Below, one piece after another: positions 10,283-20,465 of a stretch of 64,000 nt of DNA; the first letter of the stretch is position 1, and each line of letters opens with the position of its first letter. Origin of the DNA: Aureimonas mangrovi (GTDB lineage Bacteria > Pseudomonadota > Alphaproteobacteria > Rhizobiales > Rhizobiaceae). The notes under the pieces were generated by a model. The model was given only the letters and a program-made list of their open reading frames with translations. It had not been told where the DNA came from and did not search any database. The translations under genes were made by a program, and so were the position numbers. The stretch lies in assembly GCF_014058705.1 (NCBI RefSeq), contig NZ_CP059692.1, positions 3,150,001 to 3,214,000 of the forward strand, written 5' to 3'.

Positions 10283-11170
10283 TCAGGGAAGCTGATCGGC
10301 ACCAAGGGGGCGGAACCAGAGCGCTCGCTCGACGCCGCCAAGGTCGGCCGCCACCTCATGCAGGGCCCAACCGGCATCTTCCATGATGGCGCATACGTCC
10401 TGCAGTTGTCCCGCCCCGATCTCGAAAAGAACATCCGGCACCCCGAAGGTGCTCCCGGATAGCTGTCGGGCGATCGCGCGATAGGCATCCAGCCCGTCTT
10501 CTCCTCCATCGAGCGCAAGATGCGGATCGAATTCTCGCACGTCGCGGTCGAGACGAAGAATGTCCGATGTCGGTATATATGGGGGGTTGGAGACGACCAA
10601 ATCAAGACGGTCGGCTATCGGCGCGAGATAATCTGCGGCCACGGGCCAGAAGCGCGAGGCGACGCCGGCGTCCTGCGAATTGGAGCGTGCTGTGACAAGA
10701 GCGCCGGGCGACAGGTCGACGGCAATGCAGCGCGCCTTTGGAAACAGCGCAAGAAGCGAGACGGCGATGGCCCCGCTACCGGTGCCGAGATCGGCGATGA
10801 GCGGCGCATCCTTGTCGCTTTCGCGCAGGGCCCGCGCGGCCAGTTCCACCAGCGCCTCGGTATCGGGCCTCGGCTCCAGCGTTTCCGGCGAAAGCGCGAA
10901 TTCGTGATCGTAGAAGGCTCGCCGCCCGAGAATTCGGTGAACGGGCTCTCTCGCCTCGCGCCGGGCGAGCAACGCTTCGAAGACGGCAAGCGTGTCGGAA
11001 TTAGGCGTTTCAGCGGCGCGCAGCCTCAACTCGGCCCTTGTCGCCGCGAAGGCCTCTCGGGCCAGAAGCTCGACGTCGAGGTCGGGCGTGGCGCCGCCGG
11101 CGGCACGCAGGCGCTCGCGCGCCATGCGCAGGATCTCGCCGAGCGAGGGGCGCGCCGCGTCGTCAGGCAT
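10283..11170 (-). CDS. prmC: Peptide chain release factor N5-glutamine methyltransferase PrmC
   Basis: A 295-residue SAM-dependent enzyme that methylates the GGQ glutamine of release factors. It shows the N-terminal helical domain, the SAM motif [16 protein letters not shown] and the substrate-binding NPPYIP loop that defines the family. The start ATG overlaps the prfA stop by 8 bp (ATGCCTGA), so it is translationally coupled to its substrate RF1, the classic pairing. Confidence 0.96.
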   Translation of the reverse strand: MPDDAARPSLGEILRMARERLRAAGGATPDLDVELLAREAFAATRAELRLRAAETPNSDTLAVFEALLARREAREPVHRILGRRAFYDHEFALSPETLEPRPDTEALVELAARALRESDKDAPLIADLGTGSGAIAVSLLALFPKARCIAVDLSPGALVTARSNSQDAGVASRFWPVAADYLAPIADRLDLVVSNPPYIPTSDILRLDRDVREFDPHLALDGGEDGLDAYRAIARQLSGSTFGVPDVLFEIGAGQLQDVCAIMEDAGWALHEVAADLGGVERALWFRPLGADQLP

Positions 11171-12242
11171 CGGCACCGACGGCGGCCAGGAGGGCTGCCT
11201 GGTGATCGGCCACCAGCGCATCGATCAGTTCGTCCATCTCGCCCTCGATGACGCGGTCAAGCTTGTAGAGCGTCAGGTTGATGCGGTGGTCCGTCACCCT
11301 CCCCTGCGGGAAATTGTACGTCCGGATGCGCTCGGAACGGTCGCCCGAGCCGACCTGGCTCCTGCGCGCGGCCGAGCGCTCATCGTCCGCCTTCTGGCGC
11401 TCCATGTCGTAGAGACGCGCCTTGAGCACCTGCATCGCGCGGGCGCGGTTCTGGTGCTGCGACTTCTCCGAGGACGTCACGACGATGCCTGTCGGCAGAT
11501 GCGTGATGCGCACGGCCGAATCGGTCGTGTTGACGTGCTGGCCGCCGGCGCCCGAGGCGCGCATCGTGTCGATGCGGATGTCTTCAGCGCGAACCTCGAT
11601 GTCGATGTCCTCGGCCTCCGGCAGAACGGCGACGGTGGCCGCCGACGTGTGAATGCGGCCCTGGCTCTCGGTCGCCGGTACGCGCTGGACGCGATGGACG
11701 CCGCTCTCGAATTTCAGGCGCGAGAAGACGCCGCGTCCCTTCACGGAGGCGATGACCTCTTTGTACCCGCCGACTTCGCCCTCGGACGCCTCCAGCACCT
11801 CGACCTTCCAGCCGTGAAGATCGGCGTATCGCTGGTACATGCGGAAGAGATCACCGGCGAAGAGTCCGGCCTCCGAGCCGCCCGTGCCGGCACGGATTTC
11901 CAGGATCGCGCCCTTCTCGTCGGCGGCGTCCTTGGGCAGGAGCAGGATCATGATTTCCTTCGAGAGCGCCTCGATGCGTTCGGACACCTCGTCGGCCTCC
12001 GCGCTCGCCAGATCGCGCATCTCGCGGTCCGAGGCCGGGTCGTCGATGAGGGCGCGAAGGTCCGCCAGTTCCTTCTCGCTGGCCTCGAAGGTCCGGATGG
12101 CGGCAACGACGTCCTCCAGCGAGGCGAATTCGGCAGCGACCTTGGAATAGACCTCGTGATCGGGCCCATCGGCCATCACGGCCTCCAGATAGGCCGAGCG
12201 CTTCAGGATTTCGCTCATCGTGGCTTGCGGCAGGATCGCCAT
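11163..12242 (-). CDS. prfA: Peptide chain release factor 1
   Basis: A 359-residue class I release factor that ends translation at UAA and UAG. The GGQ catalytic motif is present in [18 protein letters not shown]. The start MAILPQ aligns with the short N-terminus usual in this order, although no strong Shine-Dalgarno sequence is visible. It is coupled to prmC downstream and sits 49 bp from ptsP upstream, so ptsP-prfA-prmC may be one transcript. Confidence 0.97.
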   Translation of the reverse strand: MAILPQATMSEILKRSAYLEAVMADGPDHEVYSKVAAEFASLEDVVAAIRTFEASEKELADLRALIDDPASDREMRDLASAEADEVSERIEALSKEIMILLLPKDAADEKGAILEIRAGTGGSEAGLFAGDLFRMYQRYADLHGWKVEVLEASEGEVGGYKEVIASVKGRGVFSRLKFESGVHRVQRVPATESQGRIHTSAATVAVLPEAEDIDIEVRAEDIRIDTMRASGAGGQHVNTTDSAVRITHLPTGIVVTSSEKSQHQNRARAMQVLKARLYDMERQKADDERSAARRSQVGSGDRSERIRTYNFPQGRVTDHRINLTLYKLDRVIEGEMDELIDALVADHQAALLAAVGADA

Positions 12243-12291
12243 GGCACTCGCAATTCGGGCTGGAAGTGGAACGTGACTCGACCGCGCCGAT

Positions 12292-14559
12292 CTACAGCGG
12301 AATGGCGCGCTCGGCCGCGTATTCCTCGAGGAAGCGACGCAAGCTTCGCGTCTCGTCGCTCGCGCACATGAACGCTTTCAACGCGTCGCGCAATTGCCCG
12401 ATGTCGAGTTCGAGGAGCATCGCCTTCACCGGGCCGATGGCCGAGGACGTCATCGAGACGGAGCGCAGGCCGAGCGCGAAGAGCGCCATCGCGGGAAGCG
12501 GGCGGCTCGCCATCTCGCCGCACAGCGTTACCTCGACGCCGTTACGCTCCCCCGCTTCGACGATCGTCCGCAGAGCCTTGAGGAAGGGCTTGGACAAAAC
12601 GTCATAGCGCGAGGCGACACTGGCATTGCCGCGGTCGGCCGCGCTGAAGAACTGGAAGAGATCGTTGGAGCCGATCGACACGAAGTCGGTCAGCGCCATC
12701 AGTTCGTCGAGCTGGAAGAGGAGCGAGGGCACCTCGATCATCGCGCCGAGCTTGACGTCGCGCGGCATCGCGTGGCCGAAGCGTTCCAGATGCGCGAGCT
12801 CTCGCCGGACGAGTTCGCGCGCGCGCGCCATCTCTGCGACGTCCGTCACCATCGGGAACATGATCTTCAGGTCACGGCCACCGGCCGCTTTCAGAAGCGC
12901 ACGAAGCTGAGTGCGCATCAGGCCCGGCCTGTCGAGAGCCAGCCGCAGCGCACGGTAGCCGAGCGCCGGATTGTCCTCGGGCGACTGGTGCAGATAGGGC
13001 AGCATCTTGTCGCCGCCGACGTCGAGCGTGCGGAAGGTCACGGGCCGTTCGCCGGCCGCATCGAGGACGGCCGCATAGAGCCGCTCCTGCTCGCGTGCGC
13101 GCGGCAGCGTCGAGGCCACCATGAACTGCAGCTCGGTGCGGAAGAGGCCGATCCCCGCCGCGTTCGCCTGATCGAGCTGCGGCAGGTCGACCAGAAGGCC
13201 GGCATTCATCAGGAGATCGATCTTCACGCCGTCGCGCGAGCGCGCCTCGACGTCGCGAAGCTCGCGATAGCGTTCCTGGCGCCGCGCGCGGAACTGGACG
13301 CGTTCGGCGAAGACCTTCTCCACCTCCACCGGCGGGCGGATATGGACGACGCCCTCCTCCCCGTCGAGCAGGATCGGGTCGCCGTTCTCGACGAGCGAGA
13401 CCGCGCCCGTCGCCTGCCCGACAACCGGGATGCCGAGCGCCTTGGCGACGATCACGACATGGCTCGTCGCGGCTCCTTCTTCGAGAATCAGGCCGCGCAG
13501 CCGCTCGGGGTGATAGTCCAGAAGCTCGGCGGCGCCCATGGAACGGCACACGATGATGGCGTCGGCGCGCTCGTCTTCCTCGAAGGGATCGGCGATCTTG
13601 CCCATGAGCTGGCGCAGAAGCCGGTTGGCGAGGTCGTCGAAATCATGCAGGCGCTCGCGCATGAACGGGTCGCTCATGTGCATCATGCGCGCGCGCATGT
13701 CGGACTGCACCTTCTCCACCGCCGCCTCGGCCGAGAGGCCGTTGCGCACCGCCTCCTCCAGCCGCCGCACCCAGCCGCGATCATGCGCGAACATGCGGTA
13801 GGCTTCGAGCACCTGCCGATGCTCGCCTTCCGCGGGCATGTCGCGACGCTCCAGCATGTCCTCGATGGCGCGGCGAAGGCTGGCGATCGAAGCGGACAAG
13901 CGCTCGATCTCGGCCTCGACGTTCTCATTGAACAGGTTGGTGACGACGACACGCGGCTCGTGCAGGAGGACGTGACCGAGGCCGATGCCGTCGGCCAGCC
14001 CGATGCCCTCCAGATGCACGGGCCTGGAAAGATCGAGAACGACGCCGGGCCGCGATATGCCTTCCAGGCTGCCGGCCGCGATCATCTCGGCGACGACCAT
14101 GGCCACCGTCTCCAGCGCCTCGGCCTCCTCCTCGCGATAGAAACGGTTGGCCGCATTCTGGACGACGAGCACGCCGAGCGTGCGCCCGGCCCGCAGCACG
14201 GGGACGCCGAGGAAGGAGTTGTAGATCTCCTCGCCCGTCTCCGGCAGGTAGGTGAAGGCGGGATGGCGCTGCGCGTCGTTGAGGTTCAGCCCGCGGGCCG
14301 TGGCCGCGATGGTGCCGACGAGGCCCTCGCCGAGCTGAAGCTGGGCCAGATGGACCGACTTCGGGTTGAGGCCCTGCGTGGCGTAGAGCTCAAGCACGCC
14401 GTCGGCGCGCAGAATGTAGAGCGAGCACACCTCGGCCGCCATCGTGCCGGCGATCTGGCGCACGATTTCATCGAGCCGGGCCTGCGGCTCGATCTGTTCG
14501 GCCATCAGCTCGCGCATCTTGCGCAATAGGACGCGCGGGCCGAGCGACTCGCTTCGCAT
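12292..14559 (-). CDS. ptsP: Phosphoenolpyruvate-protein phosphotransferase PtsP (EI-Ntr)
   Basis: A 755-residue first enzyme of the nitrogen phosphotransferase system, which passes phosphate from PEP to NPr and then EIIA-Ntr in regulation rather than sugar uptake. An N-terminal GAF domain (about 1-165) is followed by the EI helical part, the phosphohistidine domain ([15 protein letters not shown]) and the PEP-binding barrel ([10 protein letters not shown] ... ending in a CGEMAS motif). Linked to lysC upstream, as in many Hyphomicrobiales. The ATG is preferred over the TTG three bases earlier; GGAAG lies 9 bases upstream. Confidence 0.96.
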   Translation of the reverse strand: MRSESLGPRVLLRKMRELMAEQIEPQARLDEIVRQIAGTMAAEVCSLYILRADGVLELYATQGLNPKSVHLAQLQLGEGLVGTIAATARGLNLNDAQRHPAFTYLPETGEEIYNSFLGVPVLRAGRTLGVLVVQNAANRFYREEEAEALETVAMVVAEMIAAGSLEGISRPGVVLDLSRPVHLEGIGLADGIGLGHVLLHEPRVVVTNLFNENVEAEIERLSASIASLRRAIEDMLERRDMPAEGEHRQVLEAYRMFAHDRGWVRRLEEAVRNGLSAEAAVEKVQSDMRARMMHMSDPFMRERLHDFDDLANRLLRQLMGKIADPFEEDERADAIIVCRSMGAAELLDYHPERLRGLILEEGAATSHVVIVAKALGIPVVGQATGAVSLVENGDPILLDGEEGVVHIRPPVEVEKVFAERVQFRARRQERYRELRDVEARSRDGVKIDLLMNAGLLVDLPQLDQANAAGIGLFRTELQFMVASTLPRAREQERLYAAVLDAAGERPVTFRTLDVGGDKMLPYLHQSPEDNPALGYRALRLALDRPGLMRTQLRALLKAAGGRDLKIMFPMVTDVAEMARARELVRRELAHLERFGHAMPRDVKLGAMIEVPSLLFQLDELMALTDFVSIGSNDLFQFFSAADRGNASVASRYDVLSKPFLKALRTIVEAGERNGVEVTLCGEMASRPLPAMALFALGLRSVSMTSSAIGPVKAMLLELDIGQLRDALKAFMCASDETRSLRRFLEEYAAERAIPL

Positions 14560-14631
14560 CAAGGGCGTCTTCCGTCAGACGTGATCCGGGAGGCGGCGAA
14601 TCCCCACCGATCCCCCGCATTCCAAGATGGA

Positions 14632-15891
14632 TTAGACCGGAGCTTTGTCGAGCCCGTAGACCGAATGCAAGGTCCGCACGGCCAGCTCGGTGAACTCGCC
14701 GTCGATCAGGATGGAGATCTTGATCTCCGACGTGGTGATGGCGCGGATGTTGATGCCGCGCCCGGCAAGCGCCTTGAAGGCGGTGGCGGCGACGCCCGTG
14801 TGCGAACGCATGCCGATGCCGATCACCGAGACCTTGGTGAGGCCGCGCTCTGACTGGACGACGTCAAAGCGCATCTCGGACTTGGCATCCTCGATCACCT
14901 TCGTCGCCTTGGCGAGATCGCCCGCCGGCACGGTGAAGGTCATGTCCGTGCGCGTGCCGTCCTCGGAGACGTTCTGCACGATCATGTCCACGTTGACGCC
15001 CGCATCGGCGAGCGGGCCGAAGATCGCCGCCGCAATGCCGGGGCGATCCTCGACACGTCGCAGCGAAATCTGCGCCTCGTCCTTGGCGTAGGCGATGCCG
15101 GTGACGACCTGGGCTTCCACGATTTCATCCTCGTCGCAAATGAGGGTTCCGGGCGGGTTTTCGAAATCGCCCATGCCGGGCGCATCCGGGTCCTCGAAGG
15201 AGGAGCGCACGAAGGTGCGCACCTTGTGGACCATGGCAAGCTCGACAGAGCGGACCTGCAGCACCTTGGCGCCGAGCGAGGCCATCTCCAGCATCTCCTC
15301 GAAGGAGACGCGGGCCATGCGCCGCGCCTTCGGCTCGATGCGCGGATCGGTCGTGTAGACGCCATCGACGTCCGTGTAGATGTCGCAGCGGTCGGCCTTC
15401 AGGGCCGCCGCGAGCGCGACCGCCGAGGTGTCGGAGCCGCCGCGGCCGAGCGTGGCGATGCGGCTGTCGGGCGCGATGCCCTGGAAGCCGGCGACCACCG
15501 CGACCTGTCCGTCCGCGAAGCGTCGCACGATTTCCGAGCCGTCGATATCCTGGATGCGCGCGGCGCCGTGCTGCCCGTCGGTGCGCACGGGAATCTGCCA
15601 GCCCATCCAGGAACGGGCGTTCACGCCCATGCGCTGCAACGTGATCGCGAGAAGCCCGGCGGTGACCTGCTCGCCGGACGCGACGACCGCGTCGTATTCG
15701 CGCGCATCGTGGATCGGAGATGCCGCGCGGCACCATTCCACCAGTTCGTTGGTCTTGCCCGACATCGCCGAAACGACCACGGCCACGTCATGGCCGGCGT
15801 CCACCTCGCGTTTGACGTGGCGCGCCACGTTCGCGATGCGATCGAGATCGGCGACGGAGGTGCCGCCGAATTTCAGGACGAGACGGGCCAT
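14632..15891 (-). CDS. lysC: Aspartate kinase
   Basis: A 419-residue enzyme that phosphorylates aspartate, the first step to lysine, threonine and methionine. It begins with the canonical [15 protein letters not shown] nucleotide-binding motif and ends with two ACT domains (about 265-415), the feedback sensors. Length and motif order are normal. It is divergent from ubiG. Confidence 0.97.
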   Translation of the reverse strand: MARLVLKFGGTSVADLDRIANVARHVKREVDAGHDVAVVVSAMSGKTNELVEWCRAASPIHDAREYDAVVASGEQVTAGLLAITLQRMGVNARSWMGWQIPVRTDGQHGAARIQDIDGSEIVRRFADGQVAVVAGFQGIAPDSRIATLGRGGSDTSAVALAAALKADRCDIYTDVDGVYTTDPRIEPKARRMARVSFEEMLEMASLGAKVLQVRSVELAMVHKVRTFVRSSFEDPDAPGMGDFENPPGTLICDEDEIVEAQVVTGIAYAKDEAQISLRRVEDRPGIAAAIFGPLADAGVNVDMIVQNVSEDGTRTDMTFTVPAGDLAKATKVIEDAKSEMRFDVVQSERGLTKVSVIGIGMRSHTGVAATAFKALAGRGINIRAITTSEIKISILIDGEFTELAVRTLHSVYGLDKAPV

Positions 15892-16079
15892 GGAGCTGTT
15901 GCCGGTTCTGAGCTGACCGAAAGGTGGACGAGGCGAGGTGCCGTCCCAGATCCTTCGCATGGGCCTTGAACGACAGGCAGGGCGGGCAGTAGCGGGTTTG
16001 GGTTCGATCTGCAAGAATGCACCCCGAAAGCGCCTGCCTTGCGCGCGCTGAAATCGACCGACCGCAGGACATGCCGCAG

Positions 16080-16823
16080 ATGAGCCAGCAACGTGCCACC
16101 ACCATCGACGAGGGCGAGGTCGAGCGCTTCTCGCGTCTGTCGGCCGAATGGTGGAACCCCGAGGGCAAGTTCAAGCCGCTTCACAAGTTCAACCCGGTGC
16201 GCCTCGCCTATGTGCGCGAGGAGATCTCGGGCAATTTCGGCCGCGACCTGACCTCCACGCGCCCCTTCGAGGGCCTGCGCATTCTCGATGTCGGCTGCGG
16301 CGGCGGGCTGATCTGCGAACCGCTCTCGCGCCTCGGCGCCGACGTCGTGGGCGTCGATGCTTCGACGACGAATATCGAGGTGGCCCGGATCCATGCCGAA
16401 CAAGGTGGGCTGGCGATCGACTACCGTGCCGAGACGGCCGAGGCGCTGGACGCGGCGGGCGAGCGGTTCGACGTGGTGCTCGCGCTGGAAGTGGTGGAAC
16501 ACGTCGCCAACGTCGATCTCTTCCTGTCGTCCGTCGCCAACATGGTGAAGCCGGGTGGGCTGCTCTTCGTCGCCACGATCAACCGCACAATGAAGGCGCT
16601 GGCCTTTGCGATCGTCGGCGCGGAATACGTTCTCGGCTGGCTGCCGAAAGGCACGCACCAGTACTCCAAGCTTGTGACCCCGTCCGAGATCGAGGGGCCG
16701 GTCAAGCGTTCCGGTCTTTCGATGATCGACGAGACCGGCGTCGTCTACCACCCGCTCGCCGACGAATGGCGCCGCTCGAAGGACATGGACGTCAACTACA
16801 TGGTGCTCGCACGCCGGCCATAA
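16080..16823 (+). CDS. ubiG: Ubiquinone biosynthesis O-methyltransferase UbiG
   Basis: A 247-residue SAM-dependent enzyme that performs both O-methylations in ubiquinone synthesis. Family signatures are the N-terminal [19 protein letters not shown] stretch, the SAM motif [14 protein letters not shown] and the later [10 protein letters not shown] segment. Three in-frame ATGs are possible (16017, 16071, 16080); I choose the last because the protein then has the usual length and AGGA lies about 10 bases ahead. It is divergent from lysC, a conserved arrangement. Confidence 0.95.
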   Translation: MSQQRATTIDEGEVERFSRLSAEWWNPEGKFKPLHKFNPVRLAYVREEISGNFGRDLTSTRPFEGLRILDVGCGGGLICEPLSRLGADVVGVDASTTNIEVARIHAEQGGLAIDYRAETAEALDAAGERFDVVLALEVVEHVANVDLFLSSVANMVKPGGLLFVATINRTMKALAFAIVGAEYVLGWLPKGTHQYSKLVTPSEIEGPVKRSGLSMIDETGVVYHPLADEWRRSKDMDVNYMVLARRP

Positions 16824-17126
16824 CGCAGCCCATCGACGCGCTCGTCCTCAACTTGGGCGTTGTCGGCCGAGATCGCAGGGCACTCGGCCACTGCCCCGGA
16901 AGCAGTGGCGCAGTTATCGCCTTGCGGACGGTGGACGCCGGCCCGTCGCTGCGGTCTTCGATGCGTCCGGCAACGAGGCATCGGCGGGAAATACAGATCT
17001 TAGCCTCCTCCTGGGTGCGTGAGCGTCATGCCCTTTGCACCTGAGCGCATGGCTTGCTAATACCTGCCGATTGCAGTCAACATTTTTCGGGGGTCGCGCG
17101 CGATTCCCGTAATTGAAGGCTTGTCC
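16824..17126. other. Intergenic region ubiG / small unknown gene
   Basis: About 300 bp. Apart from the promoter at 17035-17063, I see no gene, RNA or strong hairpin here. Confidence 0.4.
17035..17063 (+). promoter_or_regulatory. Sigma-70-type promoter for the small unknown gene
   Basis: TTGCAC and TAATAC are separated by exactly 17 bp and lie about 65 bp upstream of the next start codon. This is a near-consensus housekeeping promoter. Confidence 0.6.
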
Positions 17127-17606
17127 ATGACCGCATCCCAGTGCCTTCAGATGCCGGCCGCGCAGGATCGCACGGTGCTTGCCTTCCCGCGCTGCCCGAC
17201 GGCCGGGCGCTTCGCGCAGACCCACGCCCTCAGCGAGGATGAGCGCATCGACCTGGATCGGCTGCGCTGGCTGGCACTGCGCTCGCGTCTTGCCCCGCGC
17301 CCCGATCTCGAACGCGCCTGCTTCCTGCTCGCAGCCGGCACCGGCGCCTCGCTCGAGCGCTATTCCATCGCCTTCTTCCGCGGCCTTGCCGACTACGCCT
17401 CGCGGGAAATGACGGTCTATCGCCCAGGCGCCCGGAGCGCGAGCGACGACGAGATCTGGATGCTGCGCCTTATCGCAGCATGGCGACGTGGTGAGGAAAG
17501 CGCGGCTGCCGCGCTCGTTGCCTGGCGAGTCGAGAAACCCCATCGCCGCTGGATGCGTTTCCTGTCCGCCGGCCTCGTCCGGGCCCTGGACGAAAAGCCA
17601 GTTTAG
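17127..17606 (+). CDS. Conserved hypothetical protein
   Basis: A 159-residue soluble protein that I do not recognise by domain. It is largely alpha-helical by eye, with a Leu/Arg-rich centre (LRWLALRSRLAPRPDLERACFLLAAG) and Trp-rich C-terminal half (DEIWMLRLIAAWRRGEE ... RRWMRFLSAGL). GAAGG lies 7 bases ahead of the ATG and a good promoter precedes it, so it is very likely a real gene. Its stop codon lies inside the Irr-box-like site of the following dps gene. Confidence 0.75.
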   Translation: MTASQCLQMPAAQDRTVLAFPRCPTAGRFAQTHALSEDERIDLDRLRWLALRSRLAPRPDLERACFLLAAGTGASLERYSIAFFRGLADYASREMTVYRPGARSASDDEIWMLRLIAAWRRGEESAAAALVAWRVEKPHRRWMRFLSAGLVRALDEKPV

Positions 17607-17618
17607 AATGATTCAAAA
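17602..17618 (+). promoter_or_regulatory. Irr-box (ICE)-like iron regulatory site upstream of dps
   Basis: The sequence TTTAGAA-TGA-TTCAAAA is a 17-bp dyad differing at one half-site base from the TTTAGAA-N3-TTCTAAA motif as I recall it for Irr, the haem-responsive iron regulator of Rhizobiales. It lies 5 bp upstream of the -35 element of the dps promoter. Control of an iron-storage gene fits the known Irr regulon. Whether it activates or represses cannot be read directly. Confidence 0.72.
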
Positions 17619-17623
17619 GAGGG

Positions 17624-17652
17624 TTGATTGAACGACCCTCGCGATCTACATT
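17624..17652 (+). promoter_or_regulatory. Promoter of the dps-like gene
   Basis: TTGATT and TACATT are separated by 17 bp, about 57 bp upstream of the start codon. A second dyad, TTGGA-N5-TCCAA (17651-17665), overlaps the end of the -10 element and the predicted transcription start. Confidence 0.6.
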
Positions 17653-17709
17653 GGACCTATTCCAAACTAGGACGGTCGGCAGCGCGCCGGCGAGACGCAG
17701 GAGATGATG

Positions 17710-18180
17710 ATGGGACTGGTTGCCGCGAAGATCGAGCCGAGCGCGAAGGAAGACATCGTCGGCGGCCTTACCCAGGCTCTCGCCGAGACTGCGATCGAAA
17801 CGCTGAAGGCGCAGAACTTCCACTGGAACGTGACGGGCATGTCCTTTGGGCCGCTGCACGAGCTGTTCCAGAAGATCTACGAGGATCACTTCGAGGGGCA
17901 GGATACGCTCGCCGAGCGCATCAAGCAGTTCGACATGCATGCGGAGGGCCGGTACTCGGTCTATCTCGAGCGCTCTGCGATCGAAGAGCATGACGGCCAT
18001 GCCGACGCCAGGACGATGATCGAGATCCTGATGAAGGATCAGGAGACGCTGTCCTCGACGCTCTCGGCGCTGGCGCAGGTTGCAGAAGAGCACGGCGACT
18101 GGGCGACCAACGATCTGGCCACCGCGCGCATCGAAGTCCACGACAAGTTCGCCTGGATGCTGCGCGCGCACCTCAAGTAG
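17710..18180 (+). CDS. dps: Dps-family DNA starvation / ferritin-like protein
   Basis: A 156-residue four-helix protein of the Dps family. These form 12-subunit shells that oxidise and store iron and protect DNA from peroxide. The signature FHWNVTGMSFGPLHELFQKIYEDHF supplies the ferroxidase His and Asp/Glu ligands between subunits. Three ATGs occur in a row (17704, 17707, 17710); because AGGAG directly touches the first, I choose the third, giving a spacing of 6. An Irr-box-like site precedes the promoter and a perfect terminator follows, so it is monocistronic. Confidence 0.93.
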   Translation: MGLVAAKIEPSAKEDIVGGLTQALAETAIETLKAQNFHWNVTGMSFGPLHELFQKIYEDHFEGQDTLAERIKQFDMHAEGRYSVYLERSAIEEHDGHADARTMIEILMKDQETLSSTLSALAQVAEEHGDWATNDLATARIEVHDKFAWMLRAHLK

Positions 18181-18206
18181 GCCATGCCGAACGACGAGAC
18201 GAACGG

Positions 18207-18236
18207 GCCCGCCGGAGCGATCCGGCGGGCTTTTTT
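18207..18236 (+). terminator. Rho-independent terminator of dps
   Basis: A perfect 10-bp stem (GCCCGCCGGA / TCCGGCGGGC) with a GCGA loop is followed by six T. Confidence 0.93.
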
Positions 18237-18498
18237 CTTACTGAATGGAAGCTTTGCCGGTCGGCTTGCGACATTCGGCCTCCGGCCGATCGCGGTACGG
18301 CCGAGGCAAATGGCTGCGGGTCTGGCCGGTTCGTCGGTGTTGAGCTGCCGAGTGCGGGGGACGCTTTCCGCTCCCGCTCGCCCGGATTCCAGCCGTGAAA
18401 GCGACCGGGCGTTGCAGCACGTCGCCGACTGGCTGCCAGCGCTCCACCGCTGAGCGGCCCGCTGCTGGTCTGCGTTCTCCCGGTGCGCCGTGCCCTCC
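18237..18498. other. Non-coding gap between dps terminator and DUF1289 gene
   Basis: About 260 bp between convergent transcripts, without a credible reading frame, promoter or RNA that I can identify. Confidence 0.35.
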
Positions 18499-18783
18499 TC
18501 AGCCCGCGTCCTCAAGGTCCAGCGGACATGGCACACCCTCGCGCTCGCACTTGCGGCGGTAGGCGATCGCCCAGAAGGCCGGGTTCTTGTGTTCGGCCTG
18601 CAGGCGAGCAAGCAGCGCCTCGAAGAAGGCGCGCTTGGCCTCGGCGCCGCCACTTGCGGGAAACGTATCCTTCTCGAGCTTGGTCATGGAGCAGCCGACG
18701 CAGCGGCCCTGCCGCTTGTACTTGCACACGTCGACGCAGGGGCTCGGGGCTGCCGCCCATGCCTGCCTGATCGGATCGTCCAC
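18499..18783 (-). CDS. DUF1289 domain protein (copy 1)
   Basis: A 94-residue protein with the DUF1289 cysteine pattern: SPCVDVCKYKRQGRCVGCSM, four cysteines spaced to bind a metal, plus two more in CERE ... PCPL. The family is widespread in proteobacteria with no settled role; metal binding is inferred. The GTG start is chosen because GAGG lies 7 bases ahead and it avoids overlap with the upstream paralogue; longer in-frame starts exist. It is the last gene of a run from grxC. Confidence 0.8.
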   Translation of the reverse strand: MDDPIRQAWAAAPSPCVDVCKYKRQGRCVGCSMTKLEKDTFPASGGAEAKRAFFEALLARLQAEHKNPAFWAIAYRRKCEREGVPCPLDLEDAG

Positions 18784-18818
18784 CGCCGCACCTCGCACCC
18801 TGTCTGGAATGCCTCCAG

Positions 18819-19157
18819 TTAGGCGGGGACGCTCTCCTTTTCCACTGGTGATGCGGAACGCGGAAGCTTGTCGAGCGGACAAGGCCGCTCGCGCCGCTCG
18901 CAGCGGCGACGGTACATGCGCGTCCAGTAGGCGAGCCGCCCGGCCTCTTCGAGCCGTTCGGTGAGTTGCAGGAAAAACGCCTTCTTCTCGGCCTTGCGCT
19001 TCATGCGTTTAAAGGCCTTCTTTTCCGGCTTGGTCATCCGGCACCCGATGCAATGGCCGCGATCGCGGAACTTGCACACGCCGATGCAGGGGCTCGGCGC
19101 CTTGCGCCAGACCTTGCCCGGCGGCTGAAGGCGGGCCGGCGCCTCGCCAGCGCTCAA
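18819..19157 (-). CDS. DUF1289 domain protein (copy 2, upstream paralogue)
   Basis: A 112-residue paralogue of the next gene downstream: SPCIGVCKFRDRGHCIGC, then MTKPEKKAF, a basic Lys-rich helix, and C-terminal YRRRCERRERPCPLDKL shared in pattern with copy 1. It begins with TTG, unusual but well supported: GGAGG lies 7 bases upstream and TTGA overlaps the stop of the DUF1178 gene, indicating translational coupling. Role unknown. Confidence 0.83.
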   Translation of the reverse strand: MSAGEAPARLQPPGKVWRKAPSPCIGVCKFRDRGHCIGCRMTKPEKKAFKRMKRKAEKKAFFLQLTERLEEAGRLAYWTRMYRRRCERRERPCPLDKLPRSASPVEKESVPA

Positions 19158-19609
19158 TGCTTGTCCTCCGGCAGCGCCGGCAGCGGGAAGGCCGGCACGC
19201 CATCTTCCACAAGGCCCCTGATCTCCTCCGGCGAAGCCTCGCCATAGATGCGTCGCTCCTCGGCCTCGCCGAAATGGATGCGCCGGGCCTCCTCCGCGAA
19301 ACCGCGGCCGACATTGTCGGCATTGGCCCGGACTTCACGAGCGATCTCGACCATTTTCGCATGGAGCGCGGCGAGCTTTTCCGACGCCGGGCCGCCCGCG
19401 ACAGGTTCGGCCTGAGCCCGCAAAGGAGCGGACGTCTCGCGCCCGGCCTTGACGGCCGGCGCCATCAGCGCCTTCGCGACATGGGTCGCGCCGCATGCAG
19501 GGCACTCCACGAGCCCGGCCTTCGCCTGGCGCTCGAAATCGTCTCCGGACCGGAACCAGCCATCGAAGGTGTGCCCCGCCGGCTCGCAGCGCAGATTGAA
19601 GTGGATCAT
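19154..19609 (-). CDS. DUF1178 family protein
   Basis: A 151-residue protein starting MIHFNLRCEPAGHTFDGWFRS with a second CxxC in VECPACGATHVAKALMAP, together a likely zinc ribbon, as in the DUF1178 family. The C-terminal half is helical and acidic. The family has no proven function. Its ATG overlaps the nitrilase stop (ATGA), a coupling with nitrilase that is common in alphaproteobacteria. Confidence 0.9.
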   Translation of the reverse strand: MIHFNLRCEPAGHTFDGWFRSGDDFERQAKAGLVECPACGATHVAKALMAPAVKAGRETSAPLRAQAEPVAGGPASEKLAALHAKMVEIAREVRANADNVGRGFAEEARRIHFGEAEERRIYGEASPEEIRGLVEDGVPAFPLPALPEDKH

Positions 19610-20460
19610 GCGGGCAGGGCCGGGAAATCCGCCTGGAAATCGCGTCGATTCTTCAGGTTCGGGATCTTGCCGCGCGTCGCGGCGACCGACGAGGGATCGA
19701 TATCGGCAAACGCGACGCCCGGCTCGTTGCCGTTGACTTCCGCGAGGATACGGCCCCAGGGGTCGATGATGATCGAGTGGCCGTAGGTCTCGCGGCCGTC
19801 TTCGTGGACGCCGCCCTGCGCGGCGGCGATCATGAAGGCACCGTTCTCGATGGCGCGCGCGCGCAGGAGCACGTGCCAATGCGCCTCGCCCGTCTGCCGG
19901 GTGAAGGCGGCAGGCGCCGTCAACACCTGAGCACCCGCCAGCGCCTGAGCACGGAAGAGCTCCGCAAAGCGCATGTCGTAGCAGACGGCGAGGCCGAACC
20001 TGACGTTCTCCCCGCCGAGCGGCAGATCCGCCACGCCCGCCGCGGTGCCCGGCTCGTAGGTCCGCGATTCGCGCCAGCTCTCGCCATTGTCGAGATCGAC
20101 GTCGAACATGTGGATCTTGTCGTAGGTCGCGATCCGCCCCCCGTCCGGGCCGAAGAGGAACGCGCGGTTGGCGGCCATGCCGCCCGGCGCACCCACGGCC
20201 GTCGAGCCGATATGCAGGACGATGCCGTGATCGGCCGCCAGCGCGCTCGCGGCCGCGACCACCGGGTCCTCCGCCTCGGGCTTGAGCTCGGCCATCAGCT
20301 GCGCGCGGTCGCGGCAGAGCATCCCCGTCATCTCGGGCGTCTGCACATAATGCGCACCGCCGGCGGCCGCCTCCGCGACGAGTTCCCTCAGGGCGCTGAC
20401 GTTCGCTTCCGGCGAGATGCCCGAGCGCATCTGGACGACGGCGGCCTTGAAACCGGCCAT
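19606..20460 (-). CDS. Carbon-nitrogen hydrolase (nitrilase superfamily, Nit-like)
   Basis: A 284-residue nitrilase-superfamily amidase with the catalytic triad Glu (QTPEMTG), Lys (YDKIHMFDVD) and Cys (LAVCYDMRFAELF). The KIHMFDVD and YDMRF motifs place it in the Nit1/Nit2-like branch; members hydrolyse deaminated glutathione or omega-amides, so repair of deaminated glutathione is a reasonable inference next to glutaredoxin. It begins 5 bp after grxC and overlaps the DUF1178 gene. Confidence 0.92.
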   Translation of the reverse strand: MAGFKAAVVQMRSGISPEANVSALRELVAEAAAGGAHYVQTPEMTGMLCRDRAQLMAELKPEAEDPVVAAASALAADHGIVLHIGSTAVGAPGGMAANRAFLFGPDGGRIATYDKIHMFDVDLDNGESWRESRTYEPGTAAGVADLPLGGENVRFGLAVCYDMRFAELFRAQALAGAQVLTAPAAFTRQTGEAHWHVLLRARAIENGAFMIAAAQGGVHEDGRETYGHSIIIDPWGRILAEVNGNEPGVAFADIDPSSVAATRGKIPNLKNRRDFQADFPALPA

Positions 20461-20465
20461 GGCGC

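Noticed and set aside
12394-14529. 711-codon open frame antisense to ptsP
   Set aside because: Shadow frame of ptsP without any recognisable motif.
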